From Rhizobium viscosum (GTDB lineage Bacteria > Pseudomonadota > Alphaproteobacteria > Rhizobiales > Rhizobiaceae): a stretch of 64,000 bases of DNA. The notes beneath the pieces were generated by a model. The model had not been told where the DNA came from. It saw nothing but the letters and a program-made list of their open reading frames with translations, and did not search any database. The translations under genes and the position numbers were made by a program. The stretch spans positions 310,001 to 374,000 of the forward strand of contig NZ_JADBEC010000003.1 of assembly GCF_014873945.1 (NCBI RefSeq), in the 5' to 3' direction. Shown here one piece after another: positions 18,530 through 27,563 of this stretch (the stretch's first letter is position 1; each line of letters starts with the position of its first letter).

Positions 18530-20539
18530 TCAGGCGAATTCCATGATGACGGCATCGACCGCGAGACTCTCGCCGGGCGCGGCCTTGATCTTGCCAACGA
18601 CGAGATCACGCTCGGCGCGCAGCACGTTTTCCATCTTCATGGCTTCGACGACGGCAAGCGTTTCCCCCGCCTTGATCTCCTGACCTTCGGTGACGGCAAT
18701 GGAAACGACGAGGCCCGGCATGGGGCAGAGCAGCAGCTTGGACGTATCCGGCGGCAGCTTGACGGGCATCAAGCGATCGAGCTCGGCATGGCGGGGCGTA
18801 AAGACACGCGCCTTGACGGACAGGCCCTGCCAGTCGATGCGCAGGCCGTTCAAGATCGGGCGGATCTGTGCCGTCACCTGTCGGCTCGCGATCCTGCCGC
18901 GCCAAACCGGATCGCCCGGTCTCCAGTCGGTGATAACGGTTTCCGTGCGGCCGCCGATTTCCATTTCCATTTCGAAGGGAATGGTCACGAGGCCATCGAC
19001 CAGTTTGACCGGCACATAATTGCCGCCAAGCTTGACGATCCATTCTTCGCGCAGCGGGCCGCTCGGGTGGCGCAGGCGATCGGCGAAGCCTTCGCGCCTG
19101 ACGGAATCGATCAGAGAAGCCGACAGCGCGATGGCGGCAAGAGCTGCCTCCTCCGAGGCATCCGGCGCCATTGGCGCAAAACCTTCCGGATATTCCTCTG
19201 CTATGAAGCCGGTGGAGAGACGCCCTTCGCGCCAGCGCGGATGTTTCATCAGTGCCGACAGGAAGGGAACATTGTGCTCGATGCCATCGACCACGAAGGC
19301 GTCCAGCGCCTGGCCCATGGCTTCCACCGCCTGCAGGCGGCTCGGCGCCCAGGTGCAGAGCTTGGCGATCATCGGGTCGTAGTACATGGAGATCTCGGCA
19401 CCTTTGAAGACGCCGGTATCGTTGCGGATAATCACATCGCCGTTGCGGCCTTCCGCCGGCGGGCGGTAGCGCGTCAGACGGCCGATCGAAGGTAGGAAGT
19501 TGCGGTAGGGATCTTCCGCATAAAGGCGGCTTTCGATCGCCCAACCCTTCAGCTTGATGTCCTTCTGGGCGAAGGGCAGCTTCTCGCCGGCGGCGACGCG
19601 GATCATCTGCTCGACAAGGTCGATGCCAGTCACCAGTTCCGTCACCGGATGTTCGACCTGCAGGCGGGTGTTCATTTCGAGGAAATAGAAATTGCGGTCG
19701 CGGTCGACAATGAACTCTACCGTGCCGGCGCTCTGGTAATCGACGGCCTTTGCCAGCGCCACCGACTGGGCGCCCATGGCGGCCCGGGTCTTCTCATCGA
19801 GGAAGGGCGAGGGCGCTTCCTCGGCGACCTTCTGGTTCCGGCGCTGGATGGAGCATTCGCGCTCGCCGAGAAAGACGACATTGCCGTGGGCATCCGCCAG
19901 AACCTGGATTTCGATATGGCGCGGATCGACCACGTATTTCTCGATGAAGACGCGGTCATCACCAAACGAGCTTTTGGCTTCGGAGCGGGCGCGGTCGAAA
20001 CCGTCACGCACTTCCGCTTCGTTCCAGGCAATGCGCATGCCCTTGCCACCGCCGCCGGCCGACGCCTTGATCATCACTGGATAGCCGATCTCCGCCGCGA
20101 TCTTTTCAGCGTGCACCGCGTCCTCGATCACGCCGAGATAGCCGGGAACGGTGGAGACCTTGGCGGCATTGGCGAATTTCTTCGATTCGATCTTGTCGCC
20201 CATCGCCGTGATGGCCTTGGGCTTCGGGCCGATGAAAATGATGCCTTGCTCTTCAAGCGCCGCGCAGAAGGAGGCGCGTTCCGACAGGAAGCCATAGCCG
20301 GGATGCACGGCCTCGGCGCCGGTCTCCTTGCAGGCGGCGATGATCTTCTCGGCGACGAGATAGCTTTCGGCAGCAGGCGCTGGGCCGATATGGACGGCCT
20401 CATCGGCCATCTCGACATGCAGGGCATCCCGATCCGCATCCGAATAGACCGCAACGGTGGCAATGCCCATGCGGCGCGCGGTTTTGATCACGCGGCAGGC
20501 AATCTCGCCGCGATTCGCGATCAGGATTTTCTTGAACAT
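18530..20539 (-). CDS. pccA: Biotin-dependent propionyl-CoA carboxylase alpha subunit
   Basis: A 669-residue protein with biotin carboxylase, linker and biotinyl domains in order. The N-terminus MFKKILIANRGEIACRVI, the ATP-grasp glycine loop KASAGGGGKGMRI near residue 165, EMNTRLQVEHPVTE and the biotinylation site VEAMKMEN near the C-terminus are all clear. It pairs with PccB at 13.8 kb. An acetyl- or methylcrotonyl-CoA role cannot be fully excluded from the alpha chain alone, but a PccB partner nearby supports propionate. Confidence 0.93.
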   Translation of the reverse strand: MFKKILIANRGEIACRVIKTARRMGIATVAVYSDADRDALHVEMADEAVHIGPAPAAESYLVAEKIIAACKETGAEAVHPGYGFLSERASFCAALEEQGIIFIGPKPKAITAMGDKIESKKFANAAKVSTVPGYLGVIEDAVHAEKIAAEIGYPVMIKASAGGGGKGMRIAWNEAEVRDGFDRARSEAKSSFGDDRVFIEKYVVDPRHIEIQVLADAHGNVVFLGERECSIQRRNQKVAEEAPSPFLDEKTRAAMGAQSVALAKAVDYQSAGTVEFIVDRDRNFYFLEMNTRLQVEHPVTELVTGIDLVEQMIRVAAGEKLPFAQKDIKLKGWAIESRLYAEDPYRNFLPSIGRLTRYRPPAEGRNGDVIIRNDTGVFKGAEISMYYDPMIAKLCTWAPSRLQAVEAMGQALDAFVVDGIEHNVPFLSALMKHPRWREGRLSTGFIAEEYPEGFAPMAPDASEEAALAAIALSASLIDSVRREGFADRLRHPSGPLREEWIVKLGGNYVPVKLVDGLVTIPFEMEMEIGGRTETVITDWRPGDPVWRGRIASRQVTAQIRPILNGLRIDWQGLSVKARVFTPRHAELDRLMPVKLPPDTSKLLLCPMPGLVVSIAVTEGQEIKAGETLAVVEAMKMENVLRAERDLVVGKIKAAPGESLAVDAVIMEFA

Positions 20540-20638
20540 CGAGACTCCACCCAGGAAATGCGTTCCGGAGTTTTACGCATAAAAAGCCGGAACACACAAT
20601 TGGGCTGAAAATCAGAGGCAGTTTGAAGGCTTGGGAGA

Positions 20639-21343
20639 TCAGGCGACTGCGGCAGCGACGACCGGTTCTTCGTCGATGATGCGCAGCCAGCGGCTGCGTC
20701 TCGGCTGAACATAGTCCCTGAGTTCGACCGCAGCCATGATCTCGCCCCAGCGCTGATGATTGGCGCCTGATAGCGTTGTCGTCTCGATGCGCTGCAGAAC
20801 GCCGTATTCGATCGACGAAACGCCGATGACGCCGCCTTCGCTGACGCTCCTCAAGACGCGCATGACGTAATCCACATCCTGCCGCGTGATGCTCCTCCGG
20901 TCGGTGGCACGGGTCAGCTTGTAACCGCCGATATCCTCTGATAGCGCCAGACGGAGCTGGTCGAGCGCTAGCGCCCGCAGCTCATCGGGCACGTGGGCGC
21001 TGAGTTCCATGACGTGCAGGATAAGCTCGAGCTCGAGCGCCGAATTGACGACGCCATCGGTCGTGAACATGCGCATGATCCATGCGACATTGATCTCGTC
21101 CAGCGAGCCCTGCGGATAGGTGTAATCGACGATGAAGCCTGCCAGCTGTTCAATGAAGAACGTGTTCCATTCGGCGCATTTTTCGGGGCAGGAACTATTG
21201 AGCGCCAACATCACCACGACATGATCGGATGTCCGGATGCCCTCCGGAAAGGTGTGTTTGCGCAAAAGCACAATGTCTTCGGCCGTCAGCCGGTGCTTAC
21301 CGGCGATGACACACGCCGGAAAAGCGAGACGGAACTCACTCAT
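20639..21343 (-). CDS. Conserved hypothetical protein
   Basis: A 234-residue soluble protein that I do not recognise. It starts MSEFRLAFPACVIAGKHRLTAEDIVLLRKHTFPEGIRTSDHVVVMLALNSSCP. The middle is helical and acidic, with CPEKCAEWNTFFIEQLAGFIVDY, and the last third is charged. There is no signal peptide or membrane segment. It may be cotranscribed with the downstream pccA (100 bases) but nothing else links them. Codon use resembles its neighbours. Confidence 0.7.
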   Translation of the reverse strand: MSEFRLAFPACVIAGKHRLTAEDIVLLRKHTFPEGIRTSDHVVVMLALNSSCPEKCAEWNTFFIEQLAGFIVDYTYPQGSLDEINVAWIMRMFTTDGVVNSALELELILHVMELSAHVPDELRALALDQLRLALSEDIGGYKLTRATDRRSITRQDVDYVMRVLRSVSEGGVIGVSSIEYGVLQRIETTTLSGANHQRWGEIMAAVELRDYVQPRRSRWLRIIDEEPVVAAAVA

Positions 21344-21440
21344 GTTTTATCTCCAGACTTCATCATGAAGCCGGAAATGATTTTATCGCCGCCGAATTGA
21401 AGATCCCTCAAGAAGGAGAGTTAATCGTAGATGCGGCATT

Positions 21441-22367
21441 TCATGCGGATTTTAGTGATCGCGCCTGCAGACGCTCCCGCCAGATGATAAAAAGCCCCGA
21501 TGCAACGATGATGGCGATGCCGATCCACTTGGAAACATTCGGAAAATCACCGAAGAGGGCATAGCCGAGCACAGTCGCCGAAATGATCTCGAAATATTGG
21601 AACGGCGCGAGCAGTGACAGCGGCGCCAGGCGGAAAGCCTTAACGACCAGCATGTGCGCATAGCCTGAGATCGTACCAAGGATCAGCAACAGGACGAGGC
21701 CGAGCCAGGAGGCGGGCAGGGAGGGCGTGAAGTCGGCATTGCCGAGGCTGCTTCCGACAAACATTGCGCCCGCCATGAAGATTGTGCCGCCGATGCCTGA
21801 CATGGTCTGCATGGTCAGCGGCGAATCCGCCTCGCCGATTGCGCGGTTAAGGAAGAGGTAGAGCGAGAAGAGGAAGGCGCAGAAGACCGGCAGCAGTGCT
21901 TTCAGGCCGAAGATCTCGTAGCTCGGCTGAATGACGATCATGGCGCCGCCGAAGCCGACGACGATTGCCATCCAGCGCCGCCAGCCGACCTTGTCGCCGA
22001 GGAACAGCGCCGAGAGCGCCGTCAGCATGAAGGGCTCGACGAAATAGATGGCGAAGACATCGGCGAGCGGCATGTATTTGACGGCGACGAAGAAGAGCAG
22101 GCTCGCCGCACCATGCAGCGCGCCGCGAAGCAGGTTCATCCACGGGCGCTTGGCCGACAGAGCCTGTGTGCCGAACACGGCAAAGAGGATCGGCAGGGTG
22201 CAGACGAGCTGGAAGAAGAAGCGGTAGAAAGTTACCTGTCCGGGCGACATGCCCTCAAAGGTCGCCATATATTTCGCGATCGCATCCATCGTCGGCAGGA
22301 TGGCCATGGCGCCGGCCATGATGGCCATGCCCTGGAGGGGATTCTGTGCGGAGGGAGATTCGGGCAT
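21441..22367 (-). CDS. DMT-superfamily (EamA) transporter
   Basis: A 308-residue protein with about ten hydrophobic segments in two EamA repeats. The first repeat carries GMSPGQVTFYRFFFQLV and VEPFMLTALSALFLGDKVGWRRW; the second ends FQYFEIISATVLGYALFGDFPNVSKWIGIAIIVASGLFI. Members move metabolites such as amino acids or nucleosides across the inner membrane; substrate not readable. It is on the same strand as lipB, 63 bases downstream. Confidence 0.88.
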   Translation of the reverse strand: MPESPSAQNPLQGMAIMAGAMAILPTMDAIAKYMATFEGMSPGQVTFYRFFFQLVCTLPILFAVFGTQALSAKRPWMNLLRGALHGAASLLFFVAVKYMPLADVFAIYFVEPFMLTALSALFLGDKVGWRRWMAIVVGFGGAMIVIQPSYEIFGLKALLPVFCAFLFSLYLFLNRAIGEADSPLTMQTMSGIGGTIFMAGAMFVGSSLGNADFTPSLPASWLGLVLLLILGTISGYAHMLVVKAFRLAPLSLLAPFQYFEIISATVLGYALFGDFPNVSKWIGIAIIVASGLFIIWRERLQARSLKSA

Positions 22368-22430
22368 GGTGGCTGCTTCTTGCGGATGATGTCATCAACC
22401 ACAGGAAGCCCGGGCAATCAAGGACGGCGA

Positions 22431-23156
22431 TCAGGGACAGTGTGCGGCATCGTTGACGGTTTCGCCGAAGATCTCTCCGAAGGCGGCGCGCAGGCGGATG
22501 TCGGCGTCGACCATTGTCACGAGCAGGCCAAGATCGACGAGGCTGGTGACGCCATAGGCAGAAATGCCGCAGGGCACGATGCCGCCGAAATGATCGAGAT
22601 CGGGATCGACGTTGAGCGACAGGCCGTGGAAGGTCACCCATTTGCGCAGGCGGATGCCGAGTGCCGCAATCTTGTCTTCAGCCATGGTGCCGTCAGGCAG
22701 CAAGGGTCTCTCCGGCCGGCGGACCCAGACGCCGACGCGATCTTCGCGGCGTTCACCGCGCACATTCATCGAATCGAGCGTGCGGATGATGACTTCTTCG
22801 AGTGCGGCCACGAAGGCGCGCACGTCCTGCCTGCGGCGTTTGAGATCGAGCATGACATAGGCGACGCGCTGGCCGGGGCCATGATAGGTGTATTCGCCGC
22901 CGCGGCCGGTGGCAAAGACCGGAAAACGATCCGGCTGGACGAGATCCTTCGCGTCGGCGCTGGTACCTGCCGTATAGAGCGGAGGATGTTCCAGCAACCA
23001 GACGAGCTCGTCGCCGCCTTCGGAAATCGCTGCGACTTCCCGCTCCATCGTCCCCACCGCTTCATCATAGGGAATAAGTCCGTCTGAGATGCGCCAGCGC
23101 ACGGGGCGTGAGCCGAGTTTGGGGAGCATGGAAAAATCGAGATCGGTGCGTAGCAT
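22431..23156 (-). CDS. lipB: Lipoyl(octanoyl) transferase LipB
   Basis: A 241-residue enzyme transferring octanoate from acyl carrier protein to lipoyl domains such as GcvH. Signature [22 protein letters not shown], the lysine in [23 protein letters not shown] and the catalytic cysteine in [13 protein letters not shown] are present. The ATG at 23156 (MLRTDLDF) is chosen for AAGGACTGCC ahead of it; a start 24 bases upstream is possible. It supplies octanoyl groups that LipA turns into lipoate, so it supports the gcv system in this window. Confidence 0.95.
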   Translation of the reverse strand: MLRTDLDFSMLPKLGSRPVRWRISDGLIPYDEAVGTMEREVAAISEGGDELVWLLEHPPLYTAGTSADAKDLVQPDRFPVFATGRGGEYTYHGPGQRVAYVMLDLKRRRQDVRAFVAALEEVIIRTLDSMNVRGERREDRVGVWVRRPERPLLPDGTMAEDKIAALGIRLRKWVTFHGLSLNVDPDLDHFGGIVPCGISAYGVTSLVDLGLLVTMVDADIRLRAAFGEIFGETVNDAAHCP

Positions 23157-23383
23157 GGCAGTCCTTGGCGCAATCCGCATAAATGGAGAGGGCGGGCGCG
23201 GGCTTCTATATGGACTTGGACGAAGGGTGATTCAATCGCTCTTTGCTGCACAACTCACGTCATGAACAAAACGCCAAACGCTCGCATCCGCCTGCGACAC
23301 TGGGGATAACTTGGCCGGCTTATAGAGAAAAATTCAATCATCCAGATATTGCAACCTTGCAAATCATCTTATTGGGGTAATTC

Positions 23384-23713
23384 ATGAAACGCATATTTCC
23401 CTCCGCGCTCCTCGTAGCGCTCCTGTCGGGCTGCGCTATGACGCTTCCTCTCAAGGGTCAGACGGAGAGTGGCGACGAGACGTTTACGGGCAAGGCGACA
23501 GGCTATGCCGACGGGGCCGGAACGCTCGAATTGACGAGCACCAAGGGTCTCAAATGCAACGGGAACTTCGTTTACGTCACGCACCGCAATGGCGAAGGCA
23601 CGTTCACATGCAGCAACGGCCAAAGCGGTTCATTCAGCTTCGTTTCGACAGGCGTTCGAGGGACGGGATCAGGCTCGATTGGCAGCCGCAAATTCACTTT
23701 CACGTTTGGCTAA
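23384..23713 (+). CDS. Small predicted lipoprotein of unknown function
   Basis: A 109-residue protein. The signal MKRIFPSALLVALLSGC has lipobox LLSGC with acylated C17. The mature part is glycine- and threonine-rich and beta-prone, ending GTGSGSIGSRKFTFTFG, with two cysteines (KCNGNF, FTCSNG) that may form a disulphide. I recognise no domain. It stands alone with a hairpin after the stop. Confidence 0.7.
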   Translation: MKRIFPSALLVALLSGCAMTLPLKGQTESGDETFTGKATGYADGAGTLELTSTKGLKCNGNFVYVTHRNGEGTFTCSNGQSGSFSFVSTGVRGTGSGSIGSRKFTFTFG

Positions 23714-23720
23714 CAGGAGC

Positions 23721-23747
23721 TGTGAGCGGCATGTTATGTCGCTCACA
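23721..23747 (+). terminator. Hairpin after the small lipoprotein gene
   Basis: TGTGAGCGGCAT pairs with ATGTCGCTCACA over 12 bp including one G-T, with a GTT loop, seven bases after the stop. There is no T-run, so it may be a Rho-dependent or stability hairpin. Confidence 0.5.
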
Positions 23748-23826
23748 TAGTTACGCGCAGCTATCCGATCGGCCACGTTGTTTTCCGTAATATCCGGGGA
23801 ATCGGCCGCTGCAGCCCACCGTCATC

Positions 23827-24990
23827 TCAATCCATAATGAAATGCGGGACGAAACGGGAGAGGTTCTGGGTAATAGGCGATTTGTCCTCGCGGATGCAGA
23901 TGCCGCAGGCTTCGCCGGCGACGACCCAAGAACCGATCACGGCATAGTCATCGCCGAACTGCGGGAGCAGGCGGGTTTCCTGGACGATGTAGCCCTCCGC
24001 CCCATATTCTCCCTCCACGGCGATCGTCGTGCCTCCTGACGTCAGCGTGACGTTTGCGCCTTCGCGCGACAGGAGCGGCTTTCTGACGGCGTTTTCCAGC
24101 CGCGGTGCCTGCGGATCGTCAGCGAAATAGGCGGGCAACAGGTTCGGATGGTTGGGCGCCATTTCCCAGAGGATGGGGAGGAGACCCTTGTTTGACAGGG
24201 TCATCTTCCACAGCGGTTCGTGCATCTTCGTGGGCGTGGAGATGAGATGCGCGCCAAACTCCTCGTGGACCATGAATTCCAGCGGGTAGAGCTTGAAGAG
24301 ATTCTCCATTCGGCGGTCTTCGAGATCGGTGAACCAGTCCTCCGGGTCGATGCCGATCTCCTCCATATCGAGCAGCACGACTTCGAAGCCCGCCTGAAAC
24401 GCGACATCGGCAAGATATTTCGTGGTGAGGTAATCCTCTTCGTTTTCGGTGATGCAGGCGAAATGGAAGACGCCGCTGTCGCTCGAATTCTTGAAATGCT
24501 GGAAAGCGCCGATCAGCTGTTCGTGGATCGAATTGAACTGGTCGGCATCGGCCTTCAATCGGCCGAGGCGCTTCATGTCCTGCAGCCATTCCCATTGAAT
24601 GACGGCGCTCTCGAAAAGCGAGGTCGGGGTATCGGCATTGAACTCGAACAGCTTTGCCGGACCCTTGCCATCGTAACGCAGATCGAAGCGGCCGTAGATA
24701 TCGCGATCGGACCATTTCCACGACCGCTGGATTGCCTCATGGAACGCTGCCGGGATCGCCATGCGGGTCATCAAGGCGGGATCGGAGCAGATGCGATCGA
24801 CTGCCTTGTAGCAGAGCTGCAGGATCTCGTTGGTCGGGTCTTCCAGATCGTCTTCGATCTGAGCGAGCGTGAACTGATAGGCGTTGCGCTCGTCCCAATA
24901 GAGTTCGCCATACATATGATGGATGGTGAAATCCAAGGCCTCGACCTTCTGCGCCCAGTTCGGTCTTTCGCCGGTCGCGATACGCTTCAT
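23827..24990 (-). CDS. Glutathionylspermidine-synthase-like ATP-grasp protein (YgiC type)
   Basis: A 387-residue protein similar to the C-terminal synthetase domain of Gsp synthase. Visible features are RPNWAQKVEALDF at the start, FHEAIQRSWKWSDRDIYGRFDLRYDGKGPAKLFEFNADTPTSL and EWEWLQD-like text, and GAEGYIVQETRLLPQFGDDYAVIGSWVVAGEACGICIREDKSPIT at the end. In Escherichia coli YgiC and YjfC belong here and have no proven substrate. The gene follows a YgiB-like gene by nine bases, the same pairing as ygiB-ygiC, but that partner is frameshifted here. Confidence 0.88.
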   Translation of the reverse strand: MKRIATGERPNWAQKVEALDFTIHHMYGELYWDERNAYQFTLAQIEDDLEDPTNEILQLCYKAVDRICSDPALMTRMAIPAAFHEAIQRSWKWSDRDIYGRFDLRYDGKGPAKLFEFNADTPTSLFESAVIQWEWLQDMKRLGRLKADADQFNSIHEQLIGAFQHFKNSSDSGVFHFACITENEEDYLTTKYLADVAFQAGFEVVLLDMEEIGIDPEDWFTDLEDRRMENLFKLYPLEFMVHEEFGAHLISTPTKMHEPLWKMTLSNKGLLPILWEMAPNHPNLLPAYFADDPQAPRLENAVRKPLLSREGANVTLTSGGTTIAVEGEYGAEGYIVQETRLLPQFGDDYAVIGSWVVAGEACGICIREDKSPITQNLSRFVPHFIMD

Positions 24991-24999
24991 GGCGAGCCC

Positions 25000-25571
25000 T
25001 CAGGATGCAGAGACGTGGCGGGTGCCGAAGCCAGACCGGGCGAGCGTGGTCGTATGGACTTCTGGACGGATGGTCGCACCATTGCCATAAGTCATCTTGA
25101 AGCCGCCGAACTTATTGGTGACCAACTGGCCGGCAGCATTTACGAAGCCCGAGACATGGCTGCTTTCATAGAGTGCCGATGCCGGTACGGCCGGATAATA
25201 AATGCCATTGCCGCTCCTTTCGGGTTGGCCGATGAGGTAGCCTGACTGATAGGGCTGTAGTGCCCTCCACCGGCAAGATGCACTGAACTTGTCACCTCGC
25301 ACTTGCCGCTGCCGAATTCCTCCTCGCAATCCTCGCGGCTCTGATAGGAAGGCGCATTCTTCAGATGCTCGGCACGAGCAGTCTCGAAGCTGTTCTTGCA
25401 GTCATCAGGGCCGAACTTGCTATCCTTGAGACACTCGTCGAGCGTCTTGTATGCCGCCGTCTCAGTCTCGCCCATTGAACGCGCTACGAGATAGAACGCG
25501 AAAACAAACGTTCCAAGAATGGCAAGCCTAACGCGTCCACTGACATGTCCATTGCGATCTTCCGGTGTCAT
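25000..25571 (-). pseudogene. DUF1190/YgiB-family gene split by a frameshift
   Basis: The N-terminal part reads from 25571: an anchor (LAILGTFVFAFYLVA), then AYKTLDECLKDSKFGPDDCKNSFETARAEHLKNAPSYQSREDCEEEFGSGKCE, matching YgiB. Around 25249-25254 the family-like sequence leaves this frame and resumes in another (YQSGYLIGQPERSGNG, ending TTTLARSGFGTRHVSAS). A one-base loss near the CCCTAT stretch would explain it. A sequencing error or programmed frameshift are alternatives. It lies just before the YgiC-like gene. Confidence 0.72.
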
Positions 25572-25973
25572 GCGATCCCTAGCCGTAGAATGCCACGCAG
25601 TTGCGCAGGCAGAGCGAAATATTCGCCAAGCCGAATAGCCGGCTTGCGTTCGAATGATGAGAAAGAGTGGATTGCCGGTGAGCCCGCGGTATCGCGCATG
25701 AACCGGAATCAGCGGACGCTAGTTCCTAGCGACACGTCAAATATTACTGATCGAAATAAACTTCATGAAATGAACACCCCTGAAACCCCTAATCGTTCCA
25801 GTTATGTTCTCAATTCCAGATGGAAGTCAAGCAGAAGATTGCGCAGCAAAATTGTAACCGCCACCGGCAGACTCTGCGTTGACATCCAAGGGGAACACTT
25901 CGTCGGGAAGGGGCCACCGCGCGCCGTGTGTCGCGGTGTAAACTTTGGCACTGGATGGTGCCAAGCCTTTGGC
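25572..25973. other. Gene-free stretch of about 400 bases
   Basis: I see no gene. It holds the upstream region of the YgiB-like gene and, at 25945-25964, a hairpin TTGGCAC/GTGCCAA just beyond the tRNA terminator. The open frames that cross it also cross the tRNA and are not credible. Confidence 0.6.
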
Positions 25974-26002
25974 AAAAAAGAAAAAACCCGCCGAAGCGGG
26001 TT
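25974..26002 (-). terminator. Terminator after tRNA-Leu
   Basis: On the minus strand AACCCGC pairs with GCGGGTT around a TTCG tetraloop, followed by a long T-run (TTTTCTTTTTT). It starts five bases after the tRNA CCA end. Confidence 0.92.
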
Positions 26003-26006
26003 TCTT

Positions 26007-26091
26007 TGGTGCGGTCGAGAAGACTCGAACTTCCACGGGTTGCCCCACAGCGACCTCAACGCTGCGCGTCTACCAATTCCGCCACGACCGC
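26007..26091 (-). tRNA. tRNA-Leu (anticodon GAG)
   Basis: An 85-base class II tRNA with encoded CCA. The acceptor stem GCGGTCG pairs with CGACCGC, the anticodon loop TTGAGGT carries GAG, a long variable arm follows and the T arm has GTTCGAGTC. It decodes CUC and CUU. A promoter and a strong terminator flank it. Confidence 0.97.
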
Positions 26092-26126
26092 ATCGTGGTA
26101 GGGCCGATTTGCGTCGGCGAGGCAGC

Positions 26127-26155
26127 ATGTAGCAAAAGCCTCAGACGGACACAAG
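26127..26155 (-). promoter_or_regulatory. Promoter of tRNA-Leu
   Basis: CTTGTG and CTACAT are separated by exactly 17 bases on the minus strand, close to the rhizobial CTTGAC-N17-CTATAT form. Initiation would fall about 30 bases before the mature tRNA end. Confidence 0.65.
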
Positions 26156-26251
26156 CGCGATGTGACAGTTTTTTTTAAAAGCTTGTCCGAGGTGTGGATT
26201 ACGCGGCGTGGTGCATTGAAATTGCAAGAGAAAATGGGGATTTACAAAAGA

Positions 26252-26274
26252 AAAGGGCCGGAAACCGGCCCTTT
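26252..26274 (-). terminator. Terminator after the small exported-protein gene
   Basis: AAAGGGCCGG pairs over 10 bp with CCGGCCCTTT around a three-base loop, followed on the minus strand by TCTTTTG. It starts 12 bases after the stop of the gene at 26286. Confidence 0.85.
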
Positions 26275-26285
26275 CTCGGATCATG

Positions 26286-26657
26286 TCAGTGCATCGCACG
26301 GCATGCCTCGGTGCGGCTTGCGCCGCTATCGGCACCTTTCTGGCGGGAGCCCTTCGGGCCGATCATGCTATGGCAATCCGGAAGCGGCTTGATACTGGCG
26401 GTCGCGGTTCTGTCGACTTTCGCGGGCTTGGCCATCGCGGCCGGCGCGAAGCCGTCGCTGTCATTTGTATAGTCGCTGGAATAGGCCGGGGGCGCTACAT
26501 GGGTCGGGTAGTGAACAGGCTTCGCCGGGGCGACCGGCGTCTGGTAGAGGCCATCACCATCGTTGGAATAATCGTCCATATATTTTGGCGCCGCGAAAGC
26601 AGCACTTGCCATGCTGACGGCAAACAGGGTGGCGGCGACGGCAAATTTCATACGCAT
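26286..26657 (-). CDS. Small exported protein of unknown function
   Basis: A 123-residue protein with signal peptide MRMKFAVAATLFAVSMASAAFA and cleavage near AFA-AP. The mature chain holds a repeated motif, YMDDYSNDGDGLYQTP and YSSDYTNDSDGFAPA, rich in tyrosine, aspartate and proline. The C-terminus has two cysteines. The Y-x-x-D-Y-x-N-D-x-D-G repeat is noticeable and might bind a metal, but I know of no family for it. GAGGAGAT precedes the ATG. Confidence 0.7.
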   Translation of the reverse strand: MRMKFAVAATLFAVSMASAAFAAPKYMDDYSNDGDGLYQTPVAPAKPVHYPTHVAPPAYSSDYTNDSDGFAPAAMAKPAKVDRTATASIKPLPDCHSMIGPKGSRQKGADSGASRTEACRAMH

Positions 26658-26926
26658 GGGTCTATCTCCTCAATCTGCTGTTGAATTCAACAACGCAAAA
26701 CCAACCCTCGGCAAGATGAGTTCGCGCCCCAATCTGGGCGATTTTGTGAGAAAGATGACGGTTGTCTTGCGGCGTTTTGTCCAAATGAAATCACATATTT
26801 GTCAACGTTTTTGACGAGCACGTTATCTTAGCCGGCACAGTTAATTGCCTGAGATGTCAGGGCTTTTGGCAAGATTACAATGTTGCAATCTTTGATTGAT
26901 TAACTATTTTTAATTTTAGAGACAAG
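26658..26926. other. Upstream region with no gene
   Basis: About 270 bases of lower GC content than the surroundings, presumably promoter DNA of the exported-protein gene. I see no clear hairpin or open frame of merit. Confidence 0.5.
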
Positions 26927-26957
26927 AAAACCGGGAAGCAGGCCACTTTCCGGTTTT
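26927..26957 (-). terminator. Terminator after the BON-domain gene
   Basis: AAAACCGGGAAG pairs with CTTTCCGGTTTT over 12 bp with one G-T, loop of seven bases. The stem itself ends in T residues on the minus strand. It lies 30 bases after the stop of the gene at 26987. Confidence 0.85.
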
Positions 26958-26986
26958 CAAATGTGGCGACTTTGTGTTTTTTTGCC

Positions 26987-27484
26987 TCAATCCTCATTCG
27001 GGATATGGGCATCGACACCGTTCGTCCGCAGGTGGTTGCGGACGTGATGGACACCGTCCACCGACAGGGCGCCAAGTTCGACCTTGCGGGCGATGCCGAT
27101 CGTTTCGACCGAACCCTCCAGCGTCACGGTGTGGCCGTCGGCGTGAACTTCCACACTGTCGATATCCACGCCGGGGATATTCTCCAGGTTCTCGGTCACG
27201 CGGGCTTCGAGGTCGTCGCTTTCGTCGCGGTCGATTGTATGAGGCTCGAGTGAATCCTTCAGGCGTTTTTCATTGCCGTCCTCGTCCGTGCCATCGATGC
27301 GGAAGCCGCTGTTGCGGTCACGATCGAAATTGGCAGAGGTTTCGCCATAGGCGCGGTTTTCGCTACCGGCAGCCCTGGCACCACTGCCGTCGGCATAGGG
27401 CCAGCCGTCGTCGAGATTGCGCTCTTCGAAGTCGCGGTAATCCTCTTCGCGGGAAAGCGAGGACTTGTCATTGATACCAGGCAT
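26987..27484 (-). CDS. BON-domain protein
   Basis: A 165-residue acidic protein without a signal peptide. The C-terminal 70 residues form one BON domain: LEARVTENLENIPGVDIDSVEVHADGHTVTLEGSVETIGIARKVELGALSVDGVHHVRNHL. The N-terminal half is charged and looks disordered. BON domains bind membranes or polymers and occur in osmotic and stress proteins. The ATG at 27484 has AAGGAG ahead; an in-frame start 30 bases upstream is less likely. Confidence 0.85.
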   Translation of the reverse strand: MPGINDKSSLSREEDYRDFEERNLDDGWPYADGSGARAAGSENRAYGETSANFDRDRNSGFRIDGTDEDGNEKRLKDSLEPHTIDRDESDDLEARVTENLENIPGVDIDSVEVHADGHTVTLEGSVETIGIARKVELGALSVDGVHHVRNHLRTNGVDAHIPNED

Positions 27485-27563
27485 TTCCGTCTCCTTCCGG
27501 TTTTCATCCTGCAAGGCAAACGCCGGAAGTGCGCCGTTGGTTCGCCCGATATTGACGCGGCCC

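Noticed and set aside
25545-26132. A 195-residue plus-strand open frame crossing the tRNA-Leu gene
   Set aside because: It runs through a clear tRNA and its terminator on the other strand, so it is not a gene.
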